A stretch of DNA of 64,000 bases, taken from positions 496,001 through 560,000 of the forward strand of contig CAWKAA010000003.1 of the NCBI GenBank assembly GCA_963847515.1. The letters are read 5' to 3'. A program made the position numbers and the translations under genes. The notes beneath the pieces are model-generated. The model saw only the letters and a program-made list of their open reading frames with translations, did not search any database and had not been told where the DNA came from. This document shows, piece after piece, positions 17,833 to 27,325 of this stretch (positions are counted from its first letter, which is position 1; the number at the start of each line of letters is the position of its first letter). Source of the DNA: QHXW01 sp963847515. GTDB taxonomy: Bacteria; Acidobacteriota; Terriglobia; Bryobacterales; Bryobacteraceae.

Positions 17833-20473
17833 ATGTCATTCTGGTCACGCATTGCAAATGTATTTCGCGGCGATGGTTTAAGCCGCGAGATCGACGAAGA
17901 GCTCCAGTCGCACATCGAGGAAGCCATCGAGCAGGGCCGCGATCCCGCCGAAGCCCGCAGAGCGTTCGGCTCCGCGCTGCGGCAGCGCGAAGAGAGCCGC
18001 GACATCCGGGTCATCGCGTGGCTCGATTCGCTCCGCGCCGACGCCGTCTTCGGCTGGCGGCAGCTCAAGAAGAACAAGGTGACTTCCGCCGCGGCGATCC
18101 TGTCGCTGGCTCTGGCGATCGGCGCCTGCACATCGGCATTCCGCCTCATCGACGCCTTGCTGCTGCGCCCTTTGCCGGTGGCCGATCCCGAGCGGCTGTA
18201 CGCTATGTTTTGCCAGGGAATGGGTCCCGACGGCAACGTTCAGAAGCACGCGATAGCTGCGAATATCCGCAGTTCCGCCAGATGCGCGCCGCAGTGAAGG
18301 ATCAAGCCGAATTGATCGCGGTCTCCTAGGCCGAGCGCACCGATCTGACCTACGGGTCGGACCAGGAGATCGAGAAAGCCTACCGGCAATACGTCTCCGG
18401 CTGGATGTTCGACTCGTTCGGATTGCGGCCCGCCCTGGGACGTCTGTTCACCGAAAACGACGACTTGACCCCGCGCGCGCATCCCTACGCCGTGCTCTCC
18501 TACGACTATTGGACGCGCCGCTTCGGGCGGGATCCAAAAGTGATCGGCCGCACGTTCCACATGGGTGGCGATCTGCTTCCAGATCGTCGGCGTCGCCCCG
18601 GAGCCTTTCACCGGAACCGAGACCGGCACGATCACCGACATCTTCATCCCCACGATGATGCACGCCGGTGTCACCCATGACGACTGGAGCTGGATCCGCA
18701 CGTTCGTGCGCGCTGAAGCCGGGTGTCGCTCGCGCGAGCCCGTTCGCGACAGGCTGCAGGCGCGTATTCAACGCCGTCCAACATGAAAGAGCGAAGGGTT
18801 CACCGGCATGGCCCAAGCGGCGCCTCGACAACTTTCTCAAGCAGACCTCTTGCTGGAGCCTGCGGCCGCAGGCGTCTCCGGAATGCAGAAAGAATACCTC
18901 CGCTCCCTCATGGCGCTCGGCCGTATTGGTGGCGCTGGTGCTGCTGATTGCGTGCGCAAACGTCGCCAATCTGATGACGGCCCAAGCCGCGGCGCGGGCG
19001 CGCGAGATGGCGCTGCGAGTCTCGATCGGCGCGGGCCGATGGCGCCTGGTGCAACTGGTGCTGGTGGAGAGCGCCTGGCTCGCGTTCCTTGCGGCGGCGG
19101 TCGGCGCGTTGTTCGCGTGGTGGTCCGCGCCGTTCGTCGTCGCCAGGATCAATCCCGCCGGATAATCCGGCGCGGCTGGTTCTTCCCGCGGACTGGCGGG
19201 TGTTTGGATTCGGTCTGGCGCTGACGTTTGCCGTGACGTTCCTGTTCGGTCTGGCTCCAGCGCTGCGAGCCTCGGCCGTCAAGCCGGCAAGCGCGCTCAA
19301 GGGCGGAGACGACCCGCACTCGCGGCGCCGGCTGATGCATGCTCTGATCGCCGCGCAGGTCGCCTTCTGTTTTCTGGTGCTTTTCGTCGGCGGGCCTGTT
19401 CGTCGCTACCTTCGACCGGCTGTCGCATCAGCCCTCGGCTTTTCCGCCGATCGCCTGCTCGCTCTCGATACGGTGGCGCAACCGGCGCAGCCTACCGTGT
19501 TCTGGGACCAGGCGGCGGAACATCTGCGCATGCTGCCGGGCGTGGAGAACGTCGCGCTGGCCGGATGGCCGCTGTTGAGCGGCAACGGCTCGAACGGCTT
19601 CGTTGCCGTCAACGGGGCTCCGGTCACGAACTCCTGGCCTATTTTCTGCCTGTCTCGCCAGGCTGGCTGGAAACGATGAAGATTCCCCTCATTGATGGCA
19701 GAGACCTGCGTCCTGGCGACACCTATCCCGGCGCGGCGATCGTCAACGAGGCTTTCGCCAAGGAATATTTCCAGGGTGAGAATCCGGTGGGAAAATCGTT
19801 CGAAAGAACCCAGGGTCCGCGCCGGTTCGAGATCGTGGGCCTGGTCCGTGATGCCCGTTATCGCAACATGCGGGAACCGATCACGCCGACCGCTTATGTT
19901 CCAATTCGGTTTCCGGAGGACGATCGGGCGAACCGGATCACGTTCCTGGTGCGCACACTCGGCCCCAACCCGCTCGCGCTGGCGTCGATGCTGCGTCGAG
20001 AAGTTCCGAGCGCACGATCCGAATTCCGCGTCAGTAACATCCGCACACAATTGGAGATCAACCAGTCGCAAACCATCCGCGAGCGCTTGCTCGCGATGCT
20101 CGCCTTGTTCTTCGCCGCGGTCGCGCTGTTGCTTGCAGGCATCGGTCTGTATGGCGTGCTCGACTACTCCGTGCTGCAACGGCGGCGCGAAATCGGCATC
20201 CGCATGGCCATTGGCGCACCGGCCGGCGACATCGCACGGCGGGTGACCTCGGATGTCTTCGGTATGGTGTTCGCTGGCGCTCTTGCCGGCCTCGCGCTCG
20301 GCATGGCATCAGTGCGTTACATCGAGTCGCTCCTCTACCAGGTAAAGGCAACTGACCTGACCATGCTTGCGCTTCCGGCGTTCACAATCTTGGCCGCAGC
20401 CTTGCTCGCTGCACTGCCCGCGGTGGTCCGAGCGGTGCGCATCGACCCGGCCACAACGCTGCGTTCGGAGTAG
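17833..20473 (+). pseudogene. ADOP-type (MacB/FtsX-like) permease, copy 2, frameshifted
   Basis: Tandem duplicate of 15152-17819. The start MSFWSRIANVFRGDGLSREI and the end LAALPAVVRAVRIDPATTLR align throughout. The 13 bp joining the copies (GGATGGCCTGAT) repeats the padR tail that precedes copy 1, so the duplicated unit began inside padR. Fewer frame breaks than copy 1: the last 300 residues (from about 19565) are one open frame. A TAG stands at 18328-18330 where copy 1 has TAT, besides indels near 18250, 18585, 18770, 18910 and 19150. Role as in copy 1. Confidence 0.8.
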
Positions 20474-20660
20474 GCGGCCCGGTCGCTTAGGCGCAGTTTT
20501 TATTGCATCCAATCAGGATGCTCTGCGCCGTCCCGTCAAAATGCGCCGTTGTTAATTAACGAAGCACAGACTCAAAATTCCGGATCAAATGAAAACGCGC
20601 GGCTCTTGAGAGGCGCAAATACCGATTCCGAAAACAATCGTCAAAGTTGATATATTGCCC

Positions 20661-21296
20661 ATGTTGATCGTTTTCCTCCAAACGGCGAGGCCGGCTCGTG
20701 GGCGCAGCTTCAGCTCGATATTCCGCCACTTGGGAGCGTTGGGGCTTTTCTTTCTCGCGATCCTGGATAGCTCTCCGCTGCCAACCTTTGGCGGCCCTGA
20801 CATCCTGATTGTGATTCTCGCCGCCAGTCACCGCAACCCATGGTACGAGTATGCAGCCGTCGCAACAGCCGGCTCGGTGATCGGCGCTTATCTCACCTTC
20901 CGAATCGCGCGCAAAGCCGGATCGGCTTATCTGAACAGTAAGTTTGGAGAAGGTAAAGTTTCCACGCTTCTGAGAGTATTTAAGAAATGGGGCACCGGGA
21001 CTCTAGTCGCCTCTACCGCCGTTCCTTTCCCATTCCCGACCAGCATGTTTTTCGCGGCGGCAGGCGCTTCCAACTACCGTACGGGCAAGTATCTGGCGAT
21101 TGTCACCATTTGCCGCGCTGCTCGATATGCAACCATCGCCATCGCTGCGGATCTTTATGGGCGTCACTTCATCCTCGTTCTTCGGCATCCGACGCAATAC
21201 TGGGGCTGGTTGTCGCTGTTCGCTGCGTTGATTGTCGGTTTGATTGCTGCCGGGATTCTGATCAACAGGCGGCTAGCGCACTATACCGGCTGGTGA
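20661..21296 (+). CDS. VTT/DedA-like inner-membrane protein
   Basis: 211 residues with several hydrophobic segments (about 27-60, 75-95, 125-175, 185-205). The pattern PLPTFGGPDILIVILAAS … GSVIGAYLTFRIARKAG … VPFPFPTSMFFAAAGASNYR matches the VTT/SNARE-associated domain of DedA and YqaA-type proteins. These are thought to act as lipid scramblases or transporters in the cytoplasmic membrane. ATG 20661 is chosen; TTG 20655 is an alternative. The gene stands alone, 187 bp after the permease. Confidence 0.75.
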   Translation: MLIVFLQTARPARGRSFSSIFRHLGALGLFFLAILDSSPLPTFGGPDILIVILAASHRNPWYEYAAVATAGSVIGAYLTFRIARKAGSAYLNSKFGEGKVSTLLRVFKKWGTGTLVASTAVPFPFPTSMFFAAAGASNYRTGKYLAIVTICRAARYATIAIAADLYGRHFILVLRHPTQYWGWLSLFAALIVGLIAAGILINRRLAHYTGW

Positions 21297-21448
21297 ATTA
21301 ACCGACTCATGATAATGACGGATGGTGAACAGAGAAAACATCGCAACTGCGCCTTGGCGGTGTCTAGCTCATCCGTTTTAGGGCCGCCAGCCAATTGGGT
21401 GCTCCAATCTTGCGCCAATCCGGAAAGCCTACCGGCGGGCCCCGCCTT

Positions 21449-22429
21449 TCATCCCATCCATTCCGGGTGTTGCGCCGTCCCGTCGAAGTGCGATGTAGTC
21501 TTGAATGGCTCGAATTTGCCGGTCATGGCCGCCTGTCTGGTCTTATCAAGCAGCGTGGCCATTTCGGCTTCGCTCATGGGCTTGAAGGTGCGGGCAGCTT
21601 CGAACGCCTGGTCCAGCCGCTCCATCGATTCGCAGCCGTTGATCACCACCGAAGTGGGCAATGAGAGCGCGTAGTGCAGGCACTCGATGGGAGTGACCGC
21701 GCCGCTCTTCAAAACATTGCCGTCCCCCATGGATTTCATGCCCAGCACTGCGATGCCTTCCTTCACCAGCCGCGGCACCACCTGGTGCGTAAAGCTGCGG
21801 AAGTGGGCATCCATCACGTTGAGCGGCATCTGGCAGGCGTCGAAATGAAACTTGTTTTGCGCGGCCACGTCCAGCATGCGCAAATGCACCAGCGGATCTT
21901 TGTGCCCAGTGAAGCCAATGTACCGGATCTTACCCGCCTTCTTGGCTTCCGACAGAGCCTCAAGCGCGCCTTCCGGCGCGAAGAAGCGGTCGGGATCCTC
22001 CAGGCGGATGTTCTCGTGAAATTGCATGAGATCGATATGGTCAGTTTGGAGTCGCTGGAGCGACTCGTCGATCTGCTTCGCCGTCGCTTCCTTGGTGCGG
22101 CCATCAAATTTCGTCATGAGAAAGGCCTTCTGCCGATACCCGTCGCGCAGGGCCTGTCCCATGCGAATCTCGCTGACACCATCGTGGTAATCCCAGCAGT
22201 TATCCAGAAAATTCATGCCGCGATCGAGCGCGCTGCGGATAATTTTGATTCCTTCGTTCTCGTCCTTGGGCCGTCCAATGTGATGGCCGCCCAAGCCGAT
22301 AGCCGAAACTTTTTCGCCGGTCCTGCCCAGTTTGCGATAGATCATACCGGAATCCGCGGCGCGCAAAATTCCCGCCCCCGCCGCCAGGCCGGCAAGGAAT
22401 TTGCGCCGCTCCAGGTCATTCGGTTTCAT
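21449..22429 (-). CDS. Aldo/keto reductase family oxidoreductase with N-terminal export-like sequence
   Basis: About 326 residues from ATG 22429, with AGGAAGGAG upstream. The N-terminus ERRKFLAGLAAGAG resembles a Tat signal. An AKR barrel follows: GLGGHHIGRP, NFLDNCWDYHDGVSEIRMG (catalytic Asp/Tyr region, with Tyr in DYHDG), KFDGRT, and HIDLMQFHEN carrying the conserved His. The C-terminus SEAEMATLLDKTRQAA…PFKTTSHFDGT is common in Acidobacterial and Planctomycete AKRs. It would reduce or oxidise a carbonyl or sugar with NADP. It overlaps the preceding minus-strand gene by 14 nt, so the two form an operon. Confidence 0.85.
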   Translation of the reverse strand: MKPNDLERRKFLAGLAAGAGILRAADSGMIYRKLGRTGEKVSAIGLGGHHIGRPKDENEGIKIIRSALDRGMNFLDNCWDYHDGVSEIRMGQALRDGYRQKAFLMTKFDGRTKEATAKQIDESLQRLQTDHIDLMQFHENIRLEDPDRFFAPEGALEALSEAKKAGKIRYIGFTGHKDPLVHLRMLDVAAQNKFHFDACQMPLNVMDAHFRSFTHQVVPRLVKEGIAVLGMKSMGDGNVLKSGAVTPIECLHYALSLPTSVVINGCESMERLDQAFEAARTFKPMSEAEMATLLDKTRQAAMTGKFEPFKTTSHFDGTAQHPEWMG

Positions 22430-22871
22430 CTTGCTGTGTTCTCCTTCCTGATTTGGATCCCCCAAGACTGGCTAGCATTTTCATAGCCAGAGCGTGTGCC
22501 ATCACAACATTTGGATCGCGCTGCAAGGCCTCGAGATATTGTTTGCGGAAATTGCTCGTCGCTTCCGCGGGCGACAGAAGCTGACGCGCCTGCGCCAGCA
22601 ATCGGTCGTCGTCGGCGAGTGTGGCTGGCTCCTTGGCGTCGAGGATTTCGTCGATCTGCACCACTAGTTCGGAAAGCTCGTGGAGCCATGCAAAGAACGG
22701 GTCGTGCAATACCAGGTTGAGCAACTGCCCTTTCGAGGTGATGCGCGCAATGTCGTGATCGTACCGCGCCGACTCCGAATCGAGCAGACTCTTGTGGAGA
22801 TGCAACAGACCGTTCCGAAGATCGGTCAACCGCTGTCTCGTGCCGTCCGACAGTGATTCAGGCGAAGCCAT
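22416..22871 (-). CDS. Hypothetical helical protein (151 aa)
   Basis: Predicted mostly alpha-helical: RQRLTDLRNGLLHLHKSLLDSE, GQLLNLVLHDPFFAWLHELSEL, LQRDPNVVMAHALAMKMLAS. No signal peptide or transmembrane segment. I do not recognise a family with certainty. It is translationally coupled to the downstream aldo/keto reductase (14 nt overlap). Confidence 0.65.
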   Translation of the reverse strand: MASPESLSDGTRQRLTDLRNGLLHLHKSLLDSESARYDHDIARITSKGQLLNLVLHDPFFAWLHELSELVVQIDEILDAKEPATLADDDRLLAQARQLLSPAEATSNFRKQYLEALQRDPNVVMAHALAMKMLASLGGSKSGRRTQQDETE

Positions 22872-23449
22872 GCCCCTATCAACAGCGTATCCTGTATCGA
22901 GGGTTTCCGGGTTGCTGGTGTCTGCGTTTCACCGCTTTACCCAGCCGTCCTCGGGAATAACTCGAAGAAGAGCCAATCACGCTTAAACACTGCCGCGGCC
23001 GTGGATTCATCGAACAATTCGGACCAGTGCTCCTGCCGGGGTTGCCCGTGCGCTCGTTTCAGAACGGTCCCATTTGGTGTATGTGCGATGCATACTATCT
23101 CGCGCGCCGCGGCACAGCGAGATACAATTCAGACTGTATAAACACTACGGTAAAAAATCGCCGGCGCCCGCGTCGAGGCATATCAAGGTGTCCCTCCTGA
23201 TCTCTACCAACGCGACGCCCGTGAGCAACTTCAAGGCCGACAATAAACGCTCGGTCAGCATTTTTGGCAGCCTGACTAGGTGTCGAGGGCAGGCTCACGA
23301 GACAGGAGCCATCCGGACGGGATGGTGCTCGAAGTGATGGCCGATGTCTGCAATGCGGGCGGGGGACTTGGATGCCTACCCCGCGTCTCAAGGGATGAGG
23401 GTTTCTCCGCGACTTTTGCGTGGACGCTATCCGCCTTCGGAGCGAGGCG
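22872..23449. other. Intergenic, 578 bp
   Basis: Divergent region between the 151-aa hypothetical gene (minus) and the GT2 gene (plus). TATAAA at 23135-23140 is a possible -10 element. Only short overlapping ORFs without recognisable domains are present. Nothing else supported. Confidence 0.5.
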
Positions 23450-24394
23450 ATGAAAACGGTGGATATCATTCTGCCTGTCTACAACGAAGAGGAGGGCATT
23501 GCCAGATTTCATGCTACTCTGCTCGAAACGATCGGTGCGCTCTCTTCCAGGTACCAGTTCAGGATCCTCTACATCCTCGATCGCTCGCATGACCGCTCAT
23601 TTACGATTCTGAAAGACATGGCTCGAAGCTGCCCACAAATGACAGTCCTTCATCTGTCACGCCGGTTCGGCCATCAGATGTCCCTGGTTGCCGGACTCGA
23701 CCGCAGTAAGGGCGACGCGGTCATCATGATGGACTGTGATCTCCAGCACCCGCCGGCGGTTATTCCACGCCTGCTCGAAAAGTTTGAGGACGGATACGAT
23801 GTGGTGCACACCATCCGCAAATACGATCAGCAGATAGGTCTCCTGAAGAGGTGGACTTCCGGCATCTTCTATCGCTTTCAGAATGCGTTGTCGCCGGTAG
23901 ATATCCAGGAAGGAGCTGCAGATTTTCGACTGATTTCCAGTAGAGTCGCGCTGCTATTTCAAACTTCAATGCGCGAGCAAAACCAGTTCCTGCGCGGATT
24001 GTTTCAGTGGGTCGGGTTCCGCAGTACGAGTGTTACTTTTATCAGCCCGCCGCGCGCTGCTGGCAAGACCAAGTATGACTTCTTTCGCCTGATTACGTTT
24101 TCCATCTCCGGGATCACATCCTTCTCGAAGGTTCCACTTCGTTTTGCGACGCTGGCTGGATTCGGGATTTCGATGCTAAGCCTGCTCTACGCACTATGGC
24201 TCCTGGTGGAGTACTTCCTCGCTGGACACTATCCTGCTGGTTACGCGTCTTTGATCCTGGTGGTCCTATTTATCGGAGGTCTGCAACTGGTCGTATTGGG
24301 AATTCTTGGCGAATATCTGGGCAGCGTGTTTGATGAGGTGAAAAACCGGCCGCTCTATATAATTGACGAAATCGTCGAGGGCGGCCACGTGTGA
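23450..24394 (+). CDS. Polyprenol-phosphate glycosyltransferase, GT2 family (DPM1/GtrB-like)
   Basis: 314 residues from ATG 23450 (GCGAGG just upstream). The GT-A opening TVDIILPVYNEEEGIARF (about 3-20) and MMDCDLQHPP (D-x-D, about 93-102) are clear, as is EGAADFRLISSRV near 155. Two C-terminal membrane spans (about 225-255 and 260-285) and GEYLGSVFDEVKNRPLYIID are diagnostic of bactoprenol-phosphate glucosyl/mannosyl transferases. The usual DDGSxD segment reads LDRSHDRS here, a noticeable deviation. The stop overlaps the next gene (GTGA). Likely flips or charges a lipid carrier for surface glycan. Confidence 0.88.
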   Translation: MKTVDIILPVYNEEEGIARFHATLLETIGALSSRYQFRILYILDRSHDRSFTILKDMARSCPQMTVLHLSRRFGHQMSLVAGLDRSKGDAVIMMDCDLQHPPAVIPRLLEKFEDGYDVVHTIRKYDQQIGLLKRWTSGIFYRFQNALSPVDIQEGAADFRLISSRVALLFQTSMREQNQFLRGLFQWVGFRSTSVTFISPPRAAGKTKYDFFRLITFSISGITSFSKVPLRFATLAGFGISMLSLLYALWLLVEYFLAGHYPAGYASLILVVLFIGGLQLVVLGILGEYLGSVFDEVKNRPLYIIDEIVEGGHV

Positions 24395-25239
24395 CCGCTG
24401 CCAGCCCGTGCGTGGTTTGCGGCGGTGTGTACCATGAGTCGAACCTACCCGGCCTGCTTGCATGCAGATCGTGCCACTTCGTAACGGCGAATGTCAGACT
24501 TTCGCGGCACGAGCTCGCCGAACTCTACAGTTCTAAATACTTCGCTGGAGAGGAGTACAAGGATTACCTGGCGGAGCGCGAGCTAATAGAAAAGCACTTT
24601 CGCATTCGCCTCAAAACTCTGCTGCGCCATGTTCGTAATCCATCTTCGAAGCGGTTGTTCGAGATTGGTTCAGCTTTCGGTTTTTTTTTGTCTGTGGCAA
24701 AGGACCACTTTGCGTCGGCGACCGGCATAGATATATCGCACGGCGCAGTCGAATACGCGAGTAACACACTGGGTTTGCCTGTTCACTTCGGGGATTTTCT
24801 CGAATACCGGTTACCTGAGAAGGTGGATGTCATATGTCTCTGGGACACTATAGAACACTTACAGGACCCGCATTTGTACCTCGAAAAAGCAGCGGCGAAC
24901 TTGAACCCTGGCGGCGTGATAGCGATCACCACCGGAGACATTGGGAGCTGGGTTGCGCGATTCCGTGGCGGGCGCTGGCGTCAAATCCATCCGCCAACGC
25001 ATCTACATTACTTTTCAAAGGCTACTTTGAGTCGCCTGCTCCGAAAGTACGGATTCATGGTGCGTTACTCGAAATATGAAGGCATGTATCGCAGCCTCGA
25101 CACTATGGCGCACATCATTCTCAACGTCAAGCACAGGCAGCCCAAGCTCTATTCTGCGTTGAAGAAGACTGGTCTACTGCGGTGGGATCTGTATCTGAAT
25201 CTTTATGACATCATGTTTGTGATCGCTGAGGTCGAATAA
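24391..25239 (+). CDS. SAM-dependent methyltransferase with N-terminal zinc ribbon
   Basis: 282 residues. CVVCGG…LLACRSCHF (about 7-30) is a zinc-ribbon typical of sugar C- or O-methyltransferases. Next come KRLFEIGSAFGFFLSVAKDH (motif I, about 88-107), GIDIS and DVICLWDTIEHLQDP (Methyltransf_23 signature), then RWRQIHPPTHLHYFSKATL. Starts at GTG 24391, overlapping the previous stop as GTGA, so translation is coupled. Probably methylates a sugar or lipid-linked intermediate made in this cluster; the substrate is unknown. Confidence 0.85.
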   Translation: MTAASPCVVCGGVYHESNLPGLLACRSCHFVTANVRLSRHELAELYSSKYFAGEEYKDYLAERELIEKHFRIRLKTLLRHVRNPSSKRLFEIGSAFGFFLSVAKDHFASATGIDISHGAVEYASNTLGLPVHFGDFLEYRLPEKVDVICLWDTIEHLQDPHLYLEKAAANLNPGGVIAITTGDIGSWVARFRGGRWRQIHPPTHLHYFSKATLSRLLRKYGFMVRYSKYEGMYRSLDTMAHIILNVKHRQPKLYSALKKTGLLRWDLYLNLYDIMFVIAEVE

Positions 25240-25629
25240 TACTATCCGCGCCTGCTGCCAGATGCGGAGTGCTGAAGTCGCTCTTCTTCCCTCGGGTACC
25301 ATCTATCACGGCGGCCAGCTATATTCGGGTCTCAACTCTTCGAACCGCGACTCCTGATAATTCCTGAACGGCGCGTTCCACTGGTCAAGATTCCGGCCGA
25401 TCGACTGGGGCAGCCACTGGTTACAGCATTCCGGGCTCAGACCGATTCAACGGCGCAAGGTTGCGCCGACCTTGCCATGCCAGCAGATTTGGCGCCGGCC
25501 GACGTGCTATTCTGCGACCCCGGGTCGGGTGGGCTAGTATGATGACTGATCTACTCCGGAACGGCGCCACCTTTCTCAATCGCGACCTGTGCCGGTCGGA
25601 GAGGCGCTGCGCGGCTGTGACCCTGGCAT
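25240..25629. other. Intergenic, 390 bp
   Basis: Separates the GT2-methyltransferase pair from the nucleotide-sugar genes. It contains the hairpin at 25451-25468 and no credible coding sequence. The promoter of the 25630 operon presumably lies near its right end. Confidence 0.5.
25451..25468. repeat. Perfect 8 bp hairpin (inverted repeat)
   Basis: CGGCGCAA-GG-TTGCGCCG: an 8 bp perfect stem with a 2-base centre. No T-run follows, so it is not a typical intrinsic terminator. It could be an operator or cruciform site. Confidence 0.45.
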
Positions 25630-26622
25630 ATGATTTTGAATGGCAAACGAGTTCTGGTGACGGGAGGGGATGGTTTCATCGGCTCCCACCTGGTGGAGCG
25701 GCTGGCCGAAGAACACGCTCATGTTGTCGCTCTCGCACAGTACAATTCCTTCAACAACTGGGGTTGGCTGGAAGAACTTCCCTGTCTCGATCAGGTTGAG
25801 GTAGTCACGGGGGACATCCGCGATCCCCACTTCTGCTTGACGCTCTGCAAGGATGTCGACGTCATCTTCCATCTCGCTGCGCTGATTCCGATTCCATATT
25901 CCTACAGGGCGCCGGACAGTTATGTGGATACCAATGTAAGGGGGACCTTAAACATCTGCCAGGCAGCCCGGGCGAACCAGGTGGAGAAACTGGTCCACAC
26001 CTCGACCAGCGAGGTGTACGGCACAGCCCAGTATGTCCCAATTGACGAGAAGCACCGGTTGAACGCGCAGTCCCCATACAGCGCAAGCAAGATCGGGGCC
26101 GATGCCATTGCCTTGAGCTTTCATCACGCATTTCAGCTACCGGTGGTGGTGGCGCGTCCGTTTAACACATACGGTCCCCGACAGTCGGCGCGCGCGGTGA
26201 TTCCGAACATCATCAGCCAACTTGCAGCCGGCCGCGAAGAAGTGAAGTTGGGCAATCTAGCCGCCACACGGGATTTCACTTTCGTCAGGGACACTTGCGC
26301 CGGCATGGCTGCGATCGCCCGGTTAGATGGCGTCGAGGGCGAGGTTTTTCATATTGGCTCTGGGCACGAGATTGCAATCAGCGACCTGTTTTCCCGGATC
26401 GCCGGCATGATGAATAGCCGGGCAAGAGCGGTAGCGGACCCACCCCGCATTCGTCCCACCGGCAGCGAAGTCGAACGGTTGTTGTGCGACGGCACGAAGC
26501 TCAGCCAGGCCGCCGGCTTCACGCCCGTGACGCCGCTGGATGTCGGGCTCGCGCTGACTATCGAGTGGTTTCACGACAAACGCAACCTGCGACATTACAA
26601 AGAGGGCCTCTACAATGTCTAA
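25630..26622 (+). CDS. NAD-dependent nucleotide-sugar 4,6-dehydratase (LegB-like SDR)
   Basis: 330 residues, extended short-chain dehydrogenase. NAD-binding VLVTGGDGFIGSHLVERL (about 8-25), the LegB-like segment ALAQYNSFNNWGWLEEL, HLAALIPIPYSY, catalytic Tyr/Lys in SPYSASKIGAD (about 150-160), PFNTYGPRQS. The Asn/Trp-rich stretch after the first helix is characteristic of the LegB/GDP-GlcNAc-type 4,6-dehydratases, so the substrate may be an activated GlcNAc (inference). It overlaps the nucleotidyltransferase gene by 8 nt. Confidence 0.82.
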   Translation: MILNGKRVLVTGGDGFIGSHLVERLAEEHAHVVALAQYNSFNNWGWLEELPCLDQVEVVTGDIRDPHFCLTLCKDVDVIFHLAALIPIPYSYRAPDSYVDTNVRGTLNICQAARANQVEKLVHTSTSEVYGTAQYVPIDEKHRLNAQSPYSASKIGADAIALSFHHAFQLPVVVARPFNTYGPRQSARAVIPNIISQLAAGREEVKLGNLAATRDFTFVRDTCAGMAAIARLDGVEGEVFHIGSGHEIAISDLFSRIAGMMNSRARAVADPPRIRPTGSEVERLLCDGTKLSQAAGFTPVTPLDVGLALTIEWFHDKRNLRHYKEGLYNV

Positions 26623-27325
26623 GCGCGCTGTGGTGCTGGCCGGAGGTAAGGGAACTCGCCTGCGACCTTATACTGTGGCCCTGCCCAAGCCGCTCGTGCC
26701 GCTGGGAGATTATCCCATTCTCGAAATCATCGTCCGCCAGCTTGCGCATTACGGGTTCGACCACATTACCCTGGCCCTCAATCATCAGGCAGCCATCATC
26801 AAAGCGTTTTTTGACACCGGGGCAAAATGGGGTGTAAGAATCGACTATTCATTCGAGACCGAACCGCTAAGCACCATGGCTCCTCTGCGCTTGATTCCCG
26901 ACCTGCCGGAACACTTTCTGCTGATGAACGGCGATGTACTGACAGATCTGGACCTGAGCGCGCTCTATGAACGGCACGTTGCGGAAAACCGGCTGTTCAC
27001 AATTGCCGCAACACATCGAATGCAGATCATCGATTTCGGCGTTTTGGAGACGCAGAACACGAACCTGCTGACGGGATTCAAAGAAAAGCCCACCAATCGC
27101 TACATGGTCTGTATGGGAATCAACGTCGCCAGCAGGGCCGTGGTTGCGAAAATTCCACCCCAGCGCAAGTACGGCCTGGATGATCTACTGCTGGAGTTGC
27201 TCCGTTCGAGCGAGCGCGTCCATGTGGAACCCTATGCCGGACGTTGGCTGGACATCGGCAGGCCGGACGACTACGCGCAGGCCTGTGAGCAATTCGAGGA
27301 AAACAAACACCTGTTCCTAAAATGA
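26615..27325 (+). CDS. Sugar-phosphate nucleotidyltransferase
   Basis: 236 residues. The GT-A nucleotidyltransferase signature is VVLAGGKGTRLRPYTVALPK (residues 6-25), followed by PLGDYPILE, LLMNGDVLTDLD (metal-binding Asp) and FKEKPTNRYMVCMGINV. No C-terminal left-handed beta-helix. It would make NDP-sugar from a sugar-1-phosphate for the dehydratase and epimerase on either side. It overlaps both neighbours (8 nt upstream, ATGA downstream), so the three are co-translated. Confidence 0.88.
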   Translation: MSKRAVVLAGGKGTRLRPYTVALPKPLVPLGDYPILEIIVRQLAHYGFDHITLALNHQAAIIKAFFDTGAKWGVRIDYSFETEPLSTMAPLRLIPDLPEHFLLMNGDVLTDLDLSALYERHVAENRLFTIAATHRMQIIDFGVLETQNTNLLTGFKEKPTNRYMVCMGINVASRAVVAKIPPQRKYGLDDLLLELLRSSERVHVEPYAGRWLDIGRPDDYAQACEQFEENKHLFLK

